A stretch of 7,212 bases of DNA, taken from the NCBI GenBank assembly GCA_000998025.1, contig LCJG01000040.1, positions 8,517-15,728 on the forward strand, read 5' to 3'. The DNA comes from Candidatus Collierbacteria bacterium GW2011_GWB1_44_6 (GTDB taxonomy: Bacteria > Patescibacteriota > Microgenomatia > UBA1400 > MFAQ01). The position numbers were made by a program, and so were the translations under genes. The notes beneath the pieces were generated by a model, which was not told the DNA's origin, ran no database searches, and was given only the letters and a program-made list of their open reading frames with translations. Shown here piece by piece: positions 1 to 5,844 of this stretch. Every line of letters begins with the position of its first letter. Within the stretch, counting starts at the first letter, position 1.

Positions 1-404
1 CCAAACAGGTTCAATATAAGGAGAGAAATCGCCGCTGGGTTAAATATGTGTTTTCCATTACTAGCCAAAAGATATTTTGATCCCATAGCCAAAACACCAG
101 CTAGCACCAAAAAAAAGATTTCTGACGGTTTTGTGAATGGAGACAGAATAAGTGACAGTATTAACGCAGTTATTGTTGACGACTCTACATTTGTCTGCGC
201 CTTAAACAATCTGGAAAGCAAGTAATTGCTACTTACGCATGTTAAATATAATACCCCGGAAGATAATATTAATTGAGGTCCAGTAAAAAATAAGGCTCCC
301 CAAAATGCCAAAATTACTGCGTAGGCCAAGATCGTTAAAAGCCCATATACCGCCAAGCGATACATGGTAATCGAATTTAGAAAATCATCCAGCCACTTAA
401 ACAT
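1..404 (-). CDS. RnfD/NqrB-like membrane subunit, N-terminal part (runs off left edge)
   Basis: Reading the minus strand from ATG at 404 gives 134 uninterrupted codons to the window edge with no stop. The product is strongly hydrophobic, with membrane segments at about residues 15-40, 46-64, 77-90 and 94-113. The segments TNVESSTITALILSL (71-85) and SKYLLASNGKHIFNPAA (109-125) match the RnfD/NqrB family, in which a K-H-I-F-N-P-A-A type sequence is a hallmark. RnfD and NqrB are integral-membrane, flavin-carrying subunits of ion-translocating redox complexes. In many Patescibacteria such a domain stands alone or is fused to a C-terminal ferredoxin-reductase-like FAD/NAD domain; whether that holds here lies outside the window. 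There is no Shine-Dalgarno sequence; a TAAGAT box lies 5 nt before the ATG, suggesting a leaderless start. It is divergent from the gene at 482. The family call is good; the exact complex is unknown. Confidence 0.82.
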   Translation of the reverse strand, partial: MFKWLDDFLNSITMYRLAVYGLLTILAYAVILAFWGALFFTGPQLILSSGVLYLTCVSSNYLLSRLFKAQTNVESSTITALILSLILSPFTKPSEIFFLVLAGVLAMGSKYLLASNGKHIFNPAAISLLILNLF

Positions 405-409
405 AATTT

Positions 410-415
410 ATCTTA
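410..415 (-). promoter_or_regulatory. Candidate -10 box for a leaderless start of the RnfD-like gene
   Basis: On the minus strand TAAGAT (consensus TATAAT) ends 5 nt before the ATG at 404, so a transcript would begin at or next to the start codon. No convincing -35 box is seen 16-18 nt further up. The call rests on position and one short match only. Confidence 0.3.
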
Positions 416-471
416 CAATTGTTTCTCTTCATCGGCACCTACTCGCTTGCAATACAGGCTCAACGGTGCCA

Positions 472-477
472 TATTGT
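472..477 (+). promoter_or_regulatory. Candidate -10 box for the gene at 482
   Basis: TATTGT ends 4 nt before the ATG at 482, with a TTGCAA at 447-452 upstream; the spacing of 19 nt is one or two longer than ideal. Together with the absence of a Shine-Dalgarno sequence this suggests leaderless transcription. It is weak evidence on its own but repeats the arrangement seen before the starts at 404 and 5756. Confidence 0.28.
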
Positions 478-481
478 ACTC

Positions 482-1453
482 ATGACTGATGCTGCAAGCG
501 AGGTTGTGTTGAAACAACAAGTTCCTGAACACGAAGTAACCAAACCCAATATTATTTTCGAAATAATTAAGAAAGTTAATTCAAATAATAAAGAATGGCA
601 AGAGAATCGTGCGCTTCAAGAAAGACAGCAAAAGATAACAGCAAAACTTTCTGAAAAATTTCCCACTAGAGAATCGTTGGTTGATTATTTAGCAAATTAT
701 TGTCTTACTAGACAAAGAGAACATGTTCAGTTCGCAAAAAAGAAACACTTCTCTGCCAAGAAATTATCTGCATCGACAGTAGCCGTGGGAGAGTTATTCG
801 AAAAATTAGTTGGTGCTGAAAATGATGTGTTTGATATATATTCGGAAATTAATGGTATAGCAAAACAGGAAAAAAGCGAAGAACAACGACACAGGGAAAT
901 TGTTTTTATCGATGTCTTAACCCATCCTGAACGGCACGGTTTTCCCACGATCGAATATTTTAACATCCCAGATATACCATTCATTGTAACTTGGCAGAGA
1001 GACCATCTCGCCTTGAAGGCTGTTGCAGAAGTGAAGTCAGGCAAACACCTTGACGCTAGAGCATACCAACAATTATTACCATTTGGCATCAGAAATTCTA
1101 TAAAAATTACTCTAGAAAGGTTAAATTCCTTAAAGCCTGAAGATGCTCGGAGGCGAGGTCTGGATGGTTTTGGAGTTGGAAAAGAAATGTACATGCTAAA
1201 AAATTTCGATCACTTAGTGGTACTATGCCGGGATATGAATACGGACGATAAAGAGGAGCTAATCGAACGAAAAGGATTTTCAGACCCCGAAGAATTTTAT
1301 GAATTCAAAAAAATGCTAGAGGGAAGACACCGGGAATCTAAGGTTACTCTGGTAAAATCCTCGATCAGCCGAGATGAATTAACCGCAATTTTCAGTAGCA
1401 TAGTTTCTGATATTGTAAAGAAATACAAAGAAACTAGCCCACAAATACGGTAA
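482..1453 (+). CDS. Hypothetical protein with PD-(D/E)XK-like signature
   Basis: This encodes 323 aa from ATG 482. An in-frame TTG at 419 would add 21 residues, but they lie in the divergent promoter region and look non-conserved, so the ATG is preferred. The N-terminal third (about 25-135) is charged and helical, with coiled-coil-like stretches. The middle carries P163-D164, then 18 residues, then E183-V-K185, with hydrophobic strand-like sequence on each side (PFIVTW at 166-171, LKAVAEVKSG at 178-187) and a following helix containing Q196-Q197. This is the order expected of a PD-(D/E)XK nuclease core; D174 is an alternative acidic ligand. The C-terminal third is basic and charged. I do not recognise a named family. 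A DNA-processing enzyme is an inference from the motif alone; a degenerate, non-catalytic member or chance match is possible. The coiled-coil gene follows after 38 bp in the same direction. Confidence 0.8.
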   Translation: MTDAASEVVLKQQVPEHEVTKPNIIFEIIKKVNSNNKEWQENRALQERQQKITAKLSEKFPTRESLVDYLANYCLTRQREHVQFAKKKHFSAKKLSASTVAVGELFEKLVGAENDVFDIYSEINGIAKQEKSEEQRHREIVFIDVLTHPERHGFPTIEYFNIPDIPFIVTWQRDHLALKAVAEVKSGKHLDARAYQQLLPFGIRNSIKITLERLNSLKPEDARRRGLDGFGVGKEMYMLKNFDHLVVLCRDMNTDDKEELIERKGFSDPEEFYEFKKMLEGRHRESKVTLVKSSISRDELTAIFSSIVSDIVKKYKETSPQIR

Positions 1454-1463
1454 ATACTGATAT

Positions 1464-1486
1464 ATTAACTAAGTTAATCCGATTAA
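1464..1486. promoter_or_regulatory. Two overlapping perfect palindromes, possible operator
   Basis: ATTAACT-A-AGTTAAT (1464-1478) is a perfect 15-bp inverted repeat. Its right half is reused in a second perfect one, TTAATC-C-GATTAA (1474-1486). The result is three alternating ATTAA/TTAAT half-sites about one helical turn apart, ending 5 bp before the ATG at 1492. A TATATT box (1461-1466) overlaps the left edge. The layout suits a dimeric repressor site, but the sequence is AT-rich, so chance cannot be excluded. Confidence 0.35.
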
Positions 1487-1491
1487 ATAAA

Positions 1492-1944
1492 ATGGACGAC
1501 ACAAAAACAAACAACCAAACACCACTACCAGAAGGCACAAATGCTGCCGTTACCAGTCTCTACGCAATTGAAAATCTGATAAAGACACACATTTCTCATA
1601 TCGAGTCGGTCAAGATCGAGCTCCAAAAACAAGCGGAAATGTTCAACGATATCTTGGCCAATGACGAAAAGTTCAAGAAGGCAAATGATGAAGGCAAAGA
1701 AATCGCCAAGAAAAAAGCCGAAGCCAAGCAAGACATTCTGAAATCTCCCTCAAACGCCTCTCTCAATCAGAAAATTAAAGATATGCGCCAGGAGCTCAAA
1801 GAGCTCAAAGGCGCCCTTAGCAACTACCTGCAACAATATCAAAAAATCGCCGATACCGACCAAATCGAAAGCGAAGATGGGGAGGTAAGACAGATCGTCT
1901 ACTCAGCCCGGCTAGTGAAGCTCACTGGCCACTTCTCCAAGTAG
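1492..1944 (+). CDS. Hypothetical coiled-coil protein
   Basis: This encodes 150 aa starting at the only plausible ATG, which has no Shine-Dalgarno sequence. The N-terminal 20 residues are polar and probably disordered (Asn/Thr/Pro-rich). Residues about 25-60 and 85-120 form charged, heptad-like amphipathic helices, the second with KELKELKGALSNYLQQY (101-117). They are joined by a lysine-rich segment (60-80), suggesting a helical hairpin or coiled coil. A short C-terminal part (about 125-150) is more strand-like. There is no signal peptide, membrane segment, cysteine or enzyme motif, so it should be a soluble cytoplasmic protein. I do not recognise a family. It sits 38 bp after the PD-(D/E)XK-like gene and 80 bp before typA, so it could be cotranscribed with the former. 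The palindromes in the gap suggest it may instead have its own regulated promoter. Confidence 0.75.
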   Translation: MDDTKTNNQTPLPEGTNAAVTSLYAIENLIKTHISHIESVKIELQKQAEMFNDILANDEKFKKANDEGKEIAKKKAEAKQDILKSPSNASLNQKIKDMRQELKELKGALSNYLQQYQKIADTDQIESEDGEVRQIVYSARLVKLTGHFSK

Positions 1945-1948
1945 CAAA

Positions 1949-1970
1949 ATACCCCATAAGAGGGTATAAT
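1949..1970 (+). promoter_or_regulatory. Promoter of typA: perfect TATAAT box within an inverted repeat
   Basis: A consensus -10 box TATAAT lies at 1965-1970. A start site near 1977 would leave a leader of about 48 nt before the typA ATG. The -35 position has no good match. ATACCC (1949-1954) and GGGTAT (1962-1967) form a 6-bp inverted repeat with a 7-nt spacer whose right arm overlaps the -10 box, so a bound protein or hairpin there could affect initiation. A small hairpin (GCGG-ATAA-CCGC, 1973-1984) starts near the predicted 5' end of the transcript. Confidence 0.5.
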
Positions 1971-2024
1971 AGGCGGATAACCGCTTCAATGCGCGTTTTT
2001 TAACTGCCAAAAAACCTAAAAACT

Positions 2025-3851
2025 ATGTTAAATATCAGAAACATTGCCGTCATTGCCCACGTGGATCATGGGAAAACCACACTCATCGATGCCTTCATCA
2101 AGCAGTCGCATATTTTTCGTGATAATCAGGATGAGATGAACCAAACCACCCTACTGGATAGTAACGTCCTTGAGCGTGAGCGTGGCATCACCATCCTAGC
2201 AAAAAATATATCTGTAAACTACAAGGGCACCAAAATAAATATTATTGACACACCCGGCCACTCGGACTTTTCCGGTGAAGTCGAGCGTACCTTGGGAATG
2301 GCCGATGGAGCCCTCCTTATCGTTGACGCTCAAGAAGGTCCCATGCCTCAGACACGCTTTGTTCTCAAAAGAGCTTTTGAGCTCGATCTGAAAGTCATTG
2401 TGGTCATCAATAAGATAGACAAACCCAATGCCGATATTTCCAAGACAGTCCACAAAATTGGTAATTTGTTCCTTGAGCTCGCCAGTCACGACGACCAGCT
2501 TGAGTACCCCACCCTCTACTCCGTAAGTAAAACCGGCAAGGTATTTACCACTCCTCCAACCGACTTCAATCAAGAAGGCAATGTGGTTCCATTACTGGAT
2601 GAAATCATCAAATATATTCCAGCTCCTACCAACAGTCAGGAGGGGTCTTTCAAGATGCTTGCTTCTTCCTTAGACTACGACTCGCACCTAGGCCGTATAG
2701 TTATCGGCAAAATTTTCCAAGGTACAGTCAAACCTGGCCAAAAAATATTAATTCTCGGAACCTCACCCAAAGCAGCGCAGGTTGATAAGGTATTTCTCTC
2801 CAATGGTTTGAGTCGTGACGAAGTCAAAGAGGCTTTCGCCGGCGACATAGTCGCCATTACCGGTATTCAGGATATCAAGATCGGTCAAACCATATCCACT
2901 CTGGGTGATTCCGAACCTCTTCCATCAGCGAAAATTACGGAACCGACTCTTCATGTCACAGTTGGACCAAATACTTCTCCTCTGTCCGGCAGAGAAGGGG
3001 AGTTCACTACGGCCAGACAGATTGAAGAAAGACTGGCCAGAGAACTGGAAACAAATCTCTCTCTTAAGCTCAGAAAACTGGAAAATGGAAAGTATGAAGT
3101 TTCCGGGAAGGGCGAGCTTCACTTGTCGGTTCTTCTTGAGACTCTTAGACGAGAAGGCTATGAAGTTGAAGTTGGTAAGCCCGAAGTTATATATAAAGAA
3201 GTAGGAGGCAAAAAATGTGAACCTTTCGAAGAGGTTAATATAGTTGTTCCCAATGAATATCTGGGCACTATCTCCCAAGAGATAGGTAAACGTTTTGGCC
3301 ATCTCGTCAGCATGGAGCCAATTTCAGATCAGGAAACTGAATTTGTCTACCGTATGCCTACCCGAGCTATTCTAGGATTAAGATCTTTGCTTCTAACGGC
3401 CACCAAGGGCACAGTCATCTTCAACAGTCAATTTATTGATTTCGAGCCAGTCGGGCCAGTTTTACCAAAAATGCGTCGAGGTGTACTAATCGCCACCAAC
3501 TCAGGCGAAGCCCTTTCCTACGGCCTTCAGGCTGCTCAGGAACGTGGTATTACCTTCGTCGATCCAGGCGACTCTTTGTACGAGGGTCAGATTGTAGGTA
3601 TGAACGCCAAGGCAGAGGATATAGAAATCAATGCTTGCAAGGGTAAGCAGCTTACCAACATGCGATCCAAATCCTCAGATGGAGTCATTCAGCTAGTTCC
3701 GGCACTTCACTACTCTCTGGAGCAGTGTCTTGACTTCTTGGAGTCAGACGAACTCTTGGAAATAACTCCAAAAAACTTGAGACTCCGCAAAAAATATCTG
3801 ACAACTGTCGAACGTCGCCGTCATCGCGAAGAGCTCAAAAACACCTACTAA
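2025..3851 (+). CDS. typA: Translational GTPase TypA/BipA
   Basis: This encodes 608 aa, the usual TypA/BipA length (about 600-615). The G domain is complete: G1 AHVDHGKT (11-18), G2 RGITI (53-57), G3 DTPGH (75-79) with the catalytic histidine H79, G4 NKID (129-132), and a G5-like SVSKTG (166-171). Domain II follows at about 205-300. The EF-G-like domain III contains GELHLSVLLETLRREGYE (363-380), and an EF-G-V-like domain runs from about 398 to 480. The TypA-specific C-terminal domain (about 485-608) has the conserved TPKNLRLRKKYL stretch (581-592). TypA binds the ribosome near the A site in its GTP form and is known for roles in ribosome assembly, growth at low temperature and stress. The ATG 2025 start matches the family N-terminus; it has no Shine-Dalgarno sequence. 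The gene appears to be transcribed alone from the TATAAT box upstream. Confidence 0.98.
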   Translation: MLNIRNIAVIAHVDHGKTTLIDAFIKQSHIFRDNQDEMNQTTLLDSNVLERERGITILAKNISVNYKGTKINIIDTPGHSDFSGEVERTLGMADGALLIVDAQEGPMPQTRFVLKRAFELDLKVIVVINKIDKPNADISKTVHKIGNLFLELASHDDQLEYPTLYSVSKTGKVFTTPPTDFNQEGNVVPLLDEIIKYIPAPTNSQEGSFKMLASSLDYDSHLGRIVIGKIFQGTVKPGQKILILGTSPKAAQVDKVFLSNGLSRDEVKEAFAGDIVAITGIQDIKIGQTISTLGDSEPLPSAKITEPTLHVTVGPNTSPLSGREGEFTTARQIEERLARELETNLSLKLRKLENGKYEVSGKGELHLSVLLETLRREGYEVEVGKPEVIYKEVGGKKCEPFEEVNIVVPNEYLGTISQEIGKRFGHLVSMEPISDQETEFVYRMPTRAILGLRSLLLTATKGTVIFNSQFIDFEPVGPVLPKMRRGVLIATNSGEALSYGLQAAQERGITFVDPGDSLYEGQIVGMNAKAEDIEINACKGKQLTNMRSKSSDGVIQLVPALHYSLEQCLDFLESDELLEITPKNLRLRKKYLTTVERRRHREELKNTY

Positions 3852-3874
3852 AAAAGGGATGATATTATCATCCC
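3850..3874 (-). terminator. Rho-independent terminator of the minus-strand membrane-protein gene
   Basis: GGGATGATA (3856-3864) and TATCATCCC (3866-3874) form a perfect inverted repeat (8 bp stem, 3-nt loop). On the minus strand it is followed by six T residues (3850-3855 read in reverse). The TGA stop of the minus gene (3868-3870) lies inside the first arm. In the plus direction there is no T-run after the hairpin, so typA termination here would be weak at best. Confidence 0.75.
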
Positions 3875-4380
3875 CATCCAAGCCAGGAAAACAAAGCGTG
3901 GACCACGGCGACACCAGTCCCGTAAACAGGTGTGAAACCAATAAGTATATCCATAAAGGTACCTATCCATATCCAAAAAAGACCCTGCTTCCACTCATTT
4001 TTGTGAAAATATAATCTCACCAAGAGGGTGCCGGTTAACGGACTTTCGCCAACAAACACGACAATAAACCATGGCCATGCAATAGGTAGCCGGTCGCCTT
4101 GGAAAAACTTTGTTCTAATCCATTTTGTAACTTTTCCAGGGTGTTTGGCAAAAAAACTATTCGCGATCTCCATAGTATGCTCGAATGAATCGGACTGTAA
4201 AAGCAGTACGTAGAAGACGGTTGCCCAAACACCACTAAGCAAAAATACCACCAAAGACCCTTTCCAAATACCCAGCCAAAAGATGATGGGGGAAAAAATA
4301 AGGCCACCCATGGCTCTAAATGCTATCAAATAGAACGCCGCCCAAAAAGTAGTCAGGCTCTTTGCTAGCCACGGTTTCAC
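3868..4380 (-). CDS. Hypothetical polytopic membrane protein
   Basis: This encodes 170 aa from a GTG start. The GTG is favoured because GGAGG (4385-4389 on the complement) lies 4 nt upstream and an in-frame stop lies five codons above it; the next ATG is at residue 24 and would cut the first membrane helix. Hydrophobic segments lie at about 9-35, 40-61, 102-124 and 132-165. Between them is a basic cytosolic-type loop (65-98, with KHPGKVTKWIRTK at 79-91). Gly and Pro inside the last segments (GESPLTG 111-117, GFTPVYGTG 148-156) suggest re-entrant or kinked helices of a transporter-like fold. I do not recognise a family. It converges on typA with 16 bp between stop codons and ends in its own terminator. 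It has the strongest ribosome binding site in the window. Confidence 0.82.
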   Translation of the reverse strand: MKPWLAKSLTTFWAAFYLIAFRAMGGLIFSPIIFWLGIWKGSLVVFLLSGVWATVFYVLLLQSDSFEHTMEIANSFFAKHPGKVTKWIRTKFFQGDRLPIAWPWFIVVFVGESPLTGTLLVRLYFHKNEWKQGLFWIWIGTFMDILIGFTPVYGTGVAVVHALFSWLGWG

Positions 4381-4404
4381 GATGCCTCCGCATTGTCAAA
4401 GAAT

Positions 4405-4426
4405 TTTCCTATAGTATATCAGGAAA
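4405..4426 (-). promoter_or_regulatory. Putative promoter with -10 box inside an inverted repeat
   Basis: On the minus strand TATACT (complement of 4413-4418) is a good -10 match about 33 nt before the GTG at 4380. It lies between TTTCCT and AGGAAA arms (4405-4410 and 4421-4426), which can extend through ATA/TAT to a 9-bp stem with one bulged base. No good -35 box is seen. The repeat could be an operator, or a weak hairpin ending read-through from the tRNA operon. Confidence 0.4.
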
Positions 4427-4430
4427 TGTT

Positions 4431-4450
4431 TTGTGACCCGGGGCGGACTC
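4431..4450 (-). repeat. Exact 20-bp duplicate of the tRNA-Arg 3' end
   Basis: These 20 bases are identical to 4570-4589, which cover the last 17 nt of tRNA-Arg (T-loop to discriminator) plus 3 nt beyond it. The match stops inside the T-loop: the base after copy one is C, and after copy two G. There is no tRNA body attached to this copy. A 3'-terminal tRNA fragment ending in the T-arm is the usual form of an attachment-site duplication left by tRNA-targeting integration. Confidence 0.85.
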
Positions 4451-4536
4451 CCCTCGGTAACTCTTCGAGTTCCTCGGGACCCGTCTCGTCAGGTTCGTCA
4501 CGAAACTGACTCCGACTTTCGACTCCTGCGACTGAC
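4451..4536. other. GC-rich hairpin-forming insert between tRNA-Arg 3' repeats
   Basis: This 86-bp stretch has 50 G/C (58%), well above the surrounding sequence. Hairpin A (4451-4478) pairs CCC/GGG, GG/CC and AACTC/GAGTT around a TTC loop, with a 2x2 internal loop and one bulge. Hairpin B (4488-4510) has 10-nt arms matching at 9 positions around a TCA loop. Downstream, GACT recurs at 4508, 4514, 4521 and 4530. No credible protein frame is present. It could be a small non-autonomous element, an uncharacterised RNA, or a decayed remnant; the sequence does not decide. Confidence 0.5.
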
Positions 4537-4571
4537 AATAAAAATCTCCCCACAAGGGAGATATTTTTATT
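4537..4571 (-). terminator. Terminator of the tRNA-Leu/tRNA-Arg operon
   Basis: ATCTCCC-CACAA-GGGAGAT with flanking A- and T-runs (AATAAAA on the left, ATTTTTATT on the right) makes a strong stem. On the minus strand it ends in TTTTTATT. It begins 1 nt after the 3' end of tRNA-Arg. Because both sides have A/T runs it could also work in the plus direction. A near-identical element stands at 5794-5822. Confidence 0.85.
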
Positions 4572-4572
4572 G

Positions 4573-4646
<74 letters not shown>

Positions 4647-4651
4647 ATGTG

Positions 4652-4734
4652 TGCCGGGAGTGGGGGTCGAACCCACATGGGATTTCTCCCACAAGTTTTT
4701 AAGACTTGCGTGTAAACCATTCCACCATCCCGGC
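4652..4734 (-). tRNA. tRNA-Leu (anticodon UAA)
   Basis: The minus strand folds as a complete 83-nt class II tRNA. The acceptor is GCCGGGA/TCCCGGC. The anticodon arm is CAAGT/ACTTG with loop CTTAAAA, anticodon TAA (4699-4701). The long variable arm is TGGGA-GAAA-TCCCA, as expected for leucine tRNA. The T arm is GTGGG-TTCGACC-CCCAC. The discriminator is A and CCA is not encoded. It is the promoter-proximal gene of the tRNA operon. The AT-rich stretch 4741-4770 must hold its promoter, but no clear -35/-10 pair stands out on this strand. Confidence 0.97.
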
Positions 4735-4762
4735 ACGCAGGTATATTTTAACTCAAAAATGT

Positions 4763-4792
4763 TGCTAAAATGATAAACTTATCCTGAAAGGA
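4763..4792 (+). promoter_or_regulatory. Extended -10 promoter and ribosome binding site for the gene at 4800
   Basis: TGCTAAAAT (4763-4771) matches an extended -10 element (TGnTATAAT), with no clear -35 needed for that class. AAAGGA (4787-4792) is a purine-rich Shine-Dalgarno sequence 7 nt before the ATG at 4800, which supports that start. Confidence 0.45.
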
Positions 4793-4799
4793 ACAAATT

Positions 4800-5138
4800 A
4801 TGAAATTCAATCTCCGCCTTTTGTATCTATATCTATTTTCCTTTGTGGGTTTACTAATCACAGTTATAGGCAGCATCCAGATCTTGGACCTAGGACTAAA
4901 AACCTATGTTTTCAAAGTATCTGAATACACCTACTATGCTGAGCCCGTTATTTCACCCGACGGTAAGCAATCACCGGGAATATCCGTAGAAGAACAGAGA
5001 AGTCGCAACGAGAATGAACAAAACAACCAAAGGAAACGACAGTTGTCAAATTCGCTTTCCATGATCATCGTTGGGATACCTCTATATCTCTACCACTGGA
5101 AAACCATCAAAAAAGAGAACGCGACTCAGAATTCGTAG
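4800..5138 (+). CDS. Small membrane protein, DUF5671-like
   Basis: This encodes 112 aa with a clear Shine-Dalgarno sequence. The first hydrophobic segment is at about 6-30 (LRLLYLYLFSFVGLLI at 5-20) and the second at about 84-99, ending in the aromatic motif PLYLYHWK (94-101). Between them is a polar, Glu/Asn/Gln/Arg-rich loop (about 45-82) with a possible short coiled coil. The spacing of a YLYL-containing first helix and a VGIPLYLYHW second helix recalls the DUF5671 small membrane proteins common in Patescibacteria; that assignment is from memory of the pattern and uncertain. Function is unknown. It faces the gene at 5142-5756, with only 3 bp between the two stop codons and no terminator hairpin there. 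Confidence 0.78.
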   Translation: MKFNLRLLYLYLFSFVGLLITVIGSIQILDLGLKTYVFKVSEYTYYAEPVISPDGKQSPGISVEEQRSRNENEQNNQRKRQLSNSLSMIIVGIPLYLYHWKTIKKENATQNS

Positions 5139-5141
5139 AAG

Positions 5142-5756
5142 TTACTGGAAATTTAGAGTACTAATTAGTTTGTCAAAAATCACTTTGGCGGATTCTTTCT
5201 CTCCCACGTCGGTAATTAAATGAATTTGCAACAAGTCAGATTGGTTGCCTTTTTCCATAATCACGAAATATTCATATTGGTTGGTCGTCTGCTTGTATTC
5301 AAATTGAAGCGCCGGGTAACCACCAACATATCGTTCAACTACTTTTGTTTTTGACTCCCACACTGTCTTCAAACCGGAAATGCCGAATGGCGCATCAATG
5401 GGACAAAGAGTAAGCCAACTATTTTCGGAAACTGTGGAAAGTGCTATCCCCGCACAATCATCAACGTTGTCCGGCACAAAACTTATAAGTTTCCAAAAAG
5501 GCGGGTAGTAAAAAGAATATAATTCCGATGTGTTTTCGTAGTATATCCAATCACTAGAAGGCTGTGGGGGTGTAAATGCGCTGATATTAACTGTGGCAAC
5601 GGGAGAAGACTCTGTTTTTCCAACTAAACCAACTAAATATAAAATAAAGCCAATTAAAGGTATCGCTGTAATGAGGGTAAGCCACAAAAAATTGGGTTTT
5701 AAGTTAATTCTTCTTAACCGATCTCTTTTAATCAATATATTTTCTACCCTTATCAT
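5142..5756 (-). CDS. Membrane-anchored exported protein with PsbP-like domain motif
   Basis: This encodes 204 aa from ATG 5756. A TTG six codons upstream (5774) is in frame, but it lies upstream of a good -10 box that points to the ATG. The N-terminus is basic (KRDRLRR, 10-16) and precedes one membrane segment (23-46), predicting a short cytosolic tail and an exported C-terminal domain. A Ser/Pro linker (48-68) leads to a globular part with ELYSFYYPPFWKL (78-90), resembling the YSFxYPxxW motif of PsbP-like/DUF1795-type domains, and a typical closing helix FDKLISTLNF (194-203). Cysteines at 101 and 118 could form a disulfide. The family resemblance is weak and based on motif only; the ligand or role is unknown. 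Confidence 0.8.
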   Translation of the reverse strand: MIRVENILIKRDRLRRINLKPNFLWLTLITAIPLIGFILYLVGLVGKTESSPVATVNISAFTPPQPSSDWIYYENTSELYSFYYPPFWKLISFVPDNVDDCAGIALSTVSENSWLTLCPIDAPFGISGLKTVWESKTKVVERYVGGYPALQFEYKQTTNQYEYFVIMEKGNQSDLLQIHLITDVGEKESAKVIFDKLISTLNFQ

Positions 5757-5763
5757 GTAACTA

Positions 5764-5769
5764 ATTGTA
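5764..5769 (-). promoter_or_regulatory. -10 box placing a leaderless start at ATG 5756
   Basis: On the minus strand TACAAT lies 7 nt before the ATG at 5756, the distance from a -10 box to a transcription start. The predicted mRNA would begin at or within a base of the start codon; no Shine-Dalgarno sequence is present. A -35-like TTATGA is 17 nt further up (3 of 6 consensus matches). Confidence 0.4.
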
Positions 5770-5793
5770 CACAAGCAGCAACTACGTCATAAT

Positions 5794-5822
5794 AAAAATC
5801 TCCCGACAAGCGAGAGATTTTT
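5794..5822 (-). terminator. Orphan terminator, second copy of the tRNA-type terminator
   Basis: AAAAATCTC (5794-5802) pairs with GAGATTTTT (5814-5822), with a further CG/CG pair inside and an ACAAG loop. The element shares AATAAAAATCTCCC-n-ACAAG-n-GAGA with the terminator of the tRNA operon. No complete gene in either direction ends here. On the minus strand it directly follows the tRNA-Gly 3' fragment, so it is most simply the old terminator of a tRNA-Gly gene. It now insulates the divergent genes 5142-5756 and 5957-6658. Confidence 0.75.
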
Positions 5823-5827
5823 CTTAG

Positions 5828-5844
5828 AGCGGGTGAGGGGATTT
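5828..5844 (-). repeat. tRNA-Gly 3'-end fragment (possible attachment-site remnant)
   Basis: On the minus strand these 17 nt read AAAT-CCCCT-CACCCGC-T. This fits the end of a T-loop, the 3' T-stem strand, the 3' acceptor strand and discriminator of a tRNA. The GCGGGTG/CACCCGC acceptor is typical of bacterial tRNA-Gly. Upstream of the T-loop the tRNA sequence stops abruptly and there is no tRNA body. A tRNA-type terminator follows 5 nt later. Assignment to Gly is by acceptor sequence only. Confidence 0.6.

Noticed and set aside
419..481. Upstream TTG start for the 482 gene
   Set aside because: It would extend the protein into the divergent promoter region; the ATG at 482 has a -10 box at leaderless distance and is the better start.
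727..1194. 155-codon minus-strand frame
   Set aside because: It is antisense to the PD-(D/E)XK-like gene and has no upstream signals.
1985..2003. Possible attenuator (CGC-TTCAAT-GCG followed by T6) in the typA leader
   Set aside because: The stem is only three base pairs and no alternative pairing was evident, so it is not reported as a terminator.
2196..3302. Open frames of 99-125 codons on both strands within typA
   Set aside because: They are shadows of the typA coding frame with no ribosome binding sites and biased composition.
4394..4399. Perfect TTGACA on the minus strand before the gene at 4380
   Set aside because: A -10 box 17 nt downstream would fall inside the coding region after the start codon, where none is seen.
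5757..5774. TTG start six codons above ATG 5756
   Set aside because: It lies upstream of the TACAAT box that appears to set the transcript start, and the added residues contribute nothing recognisable.
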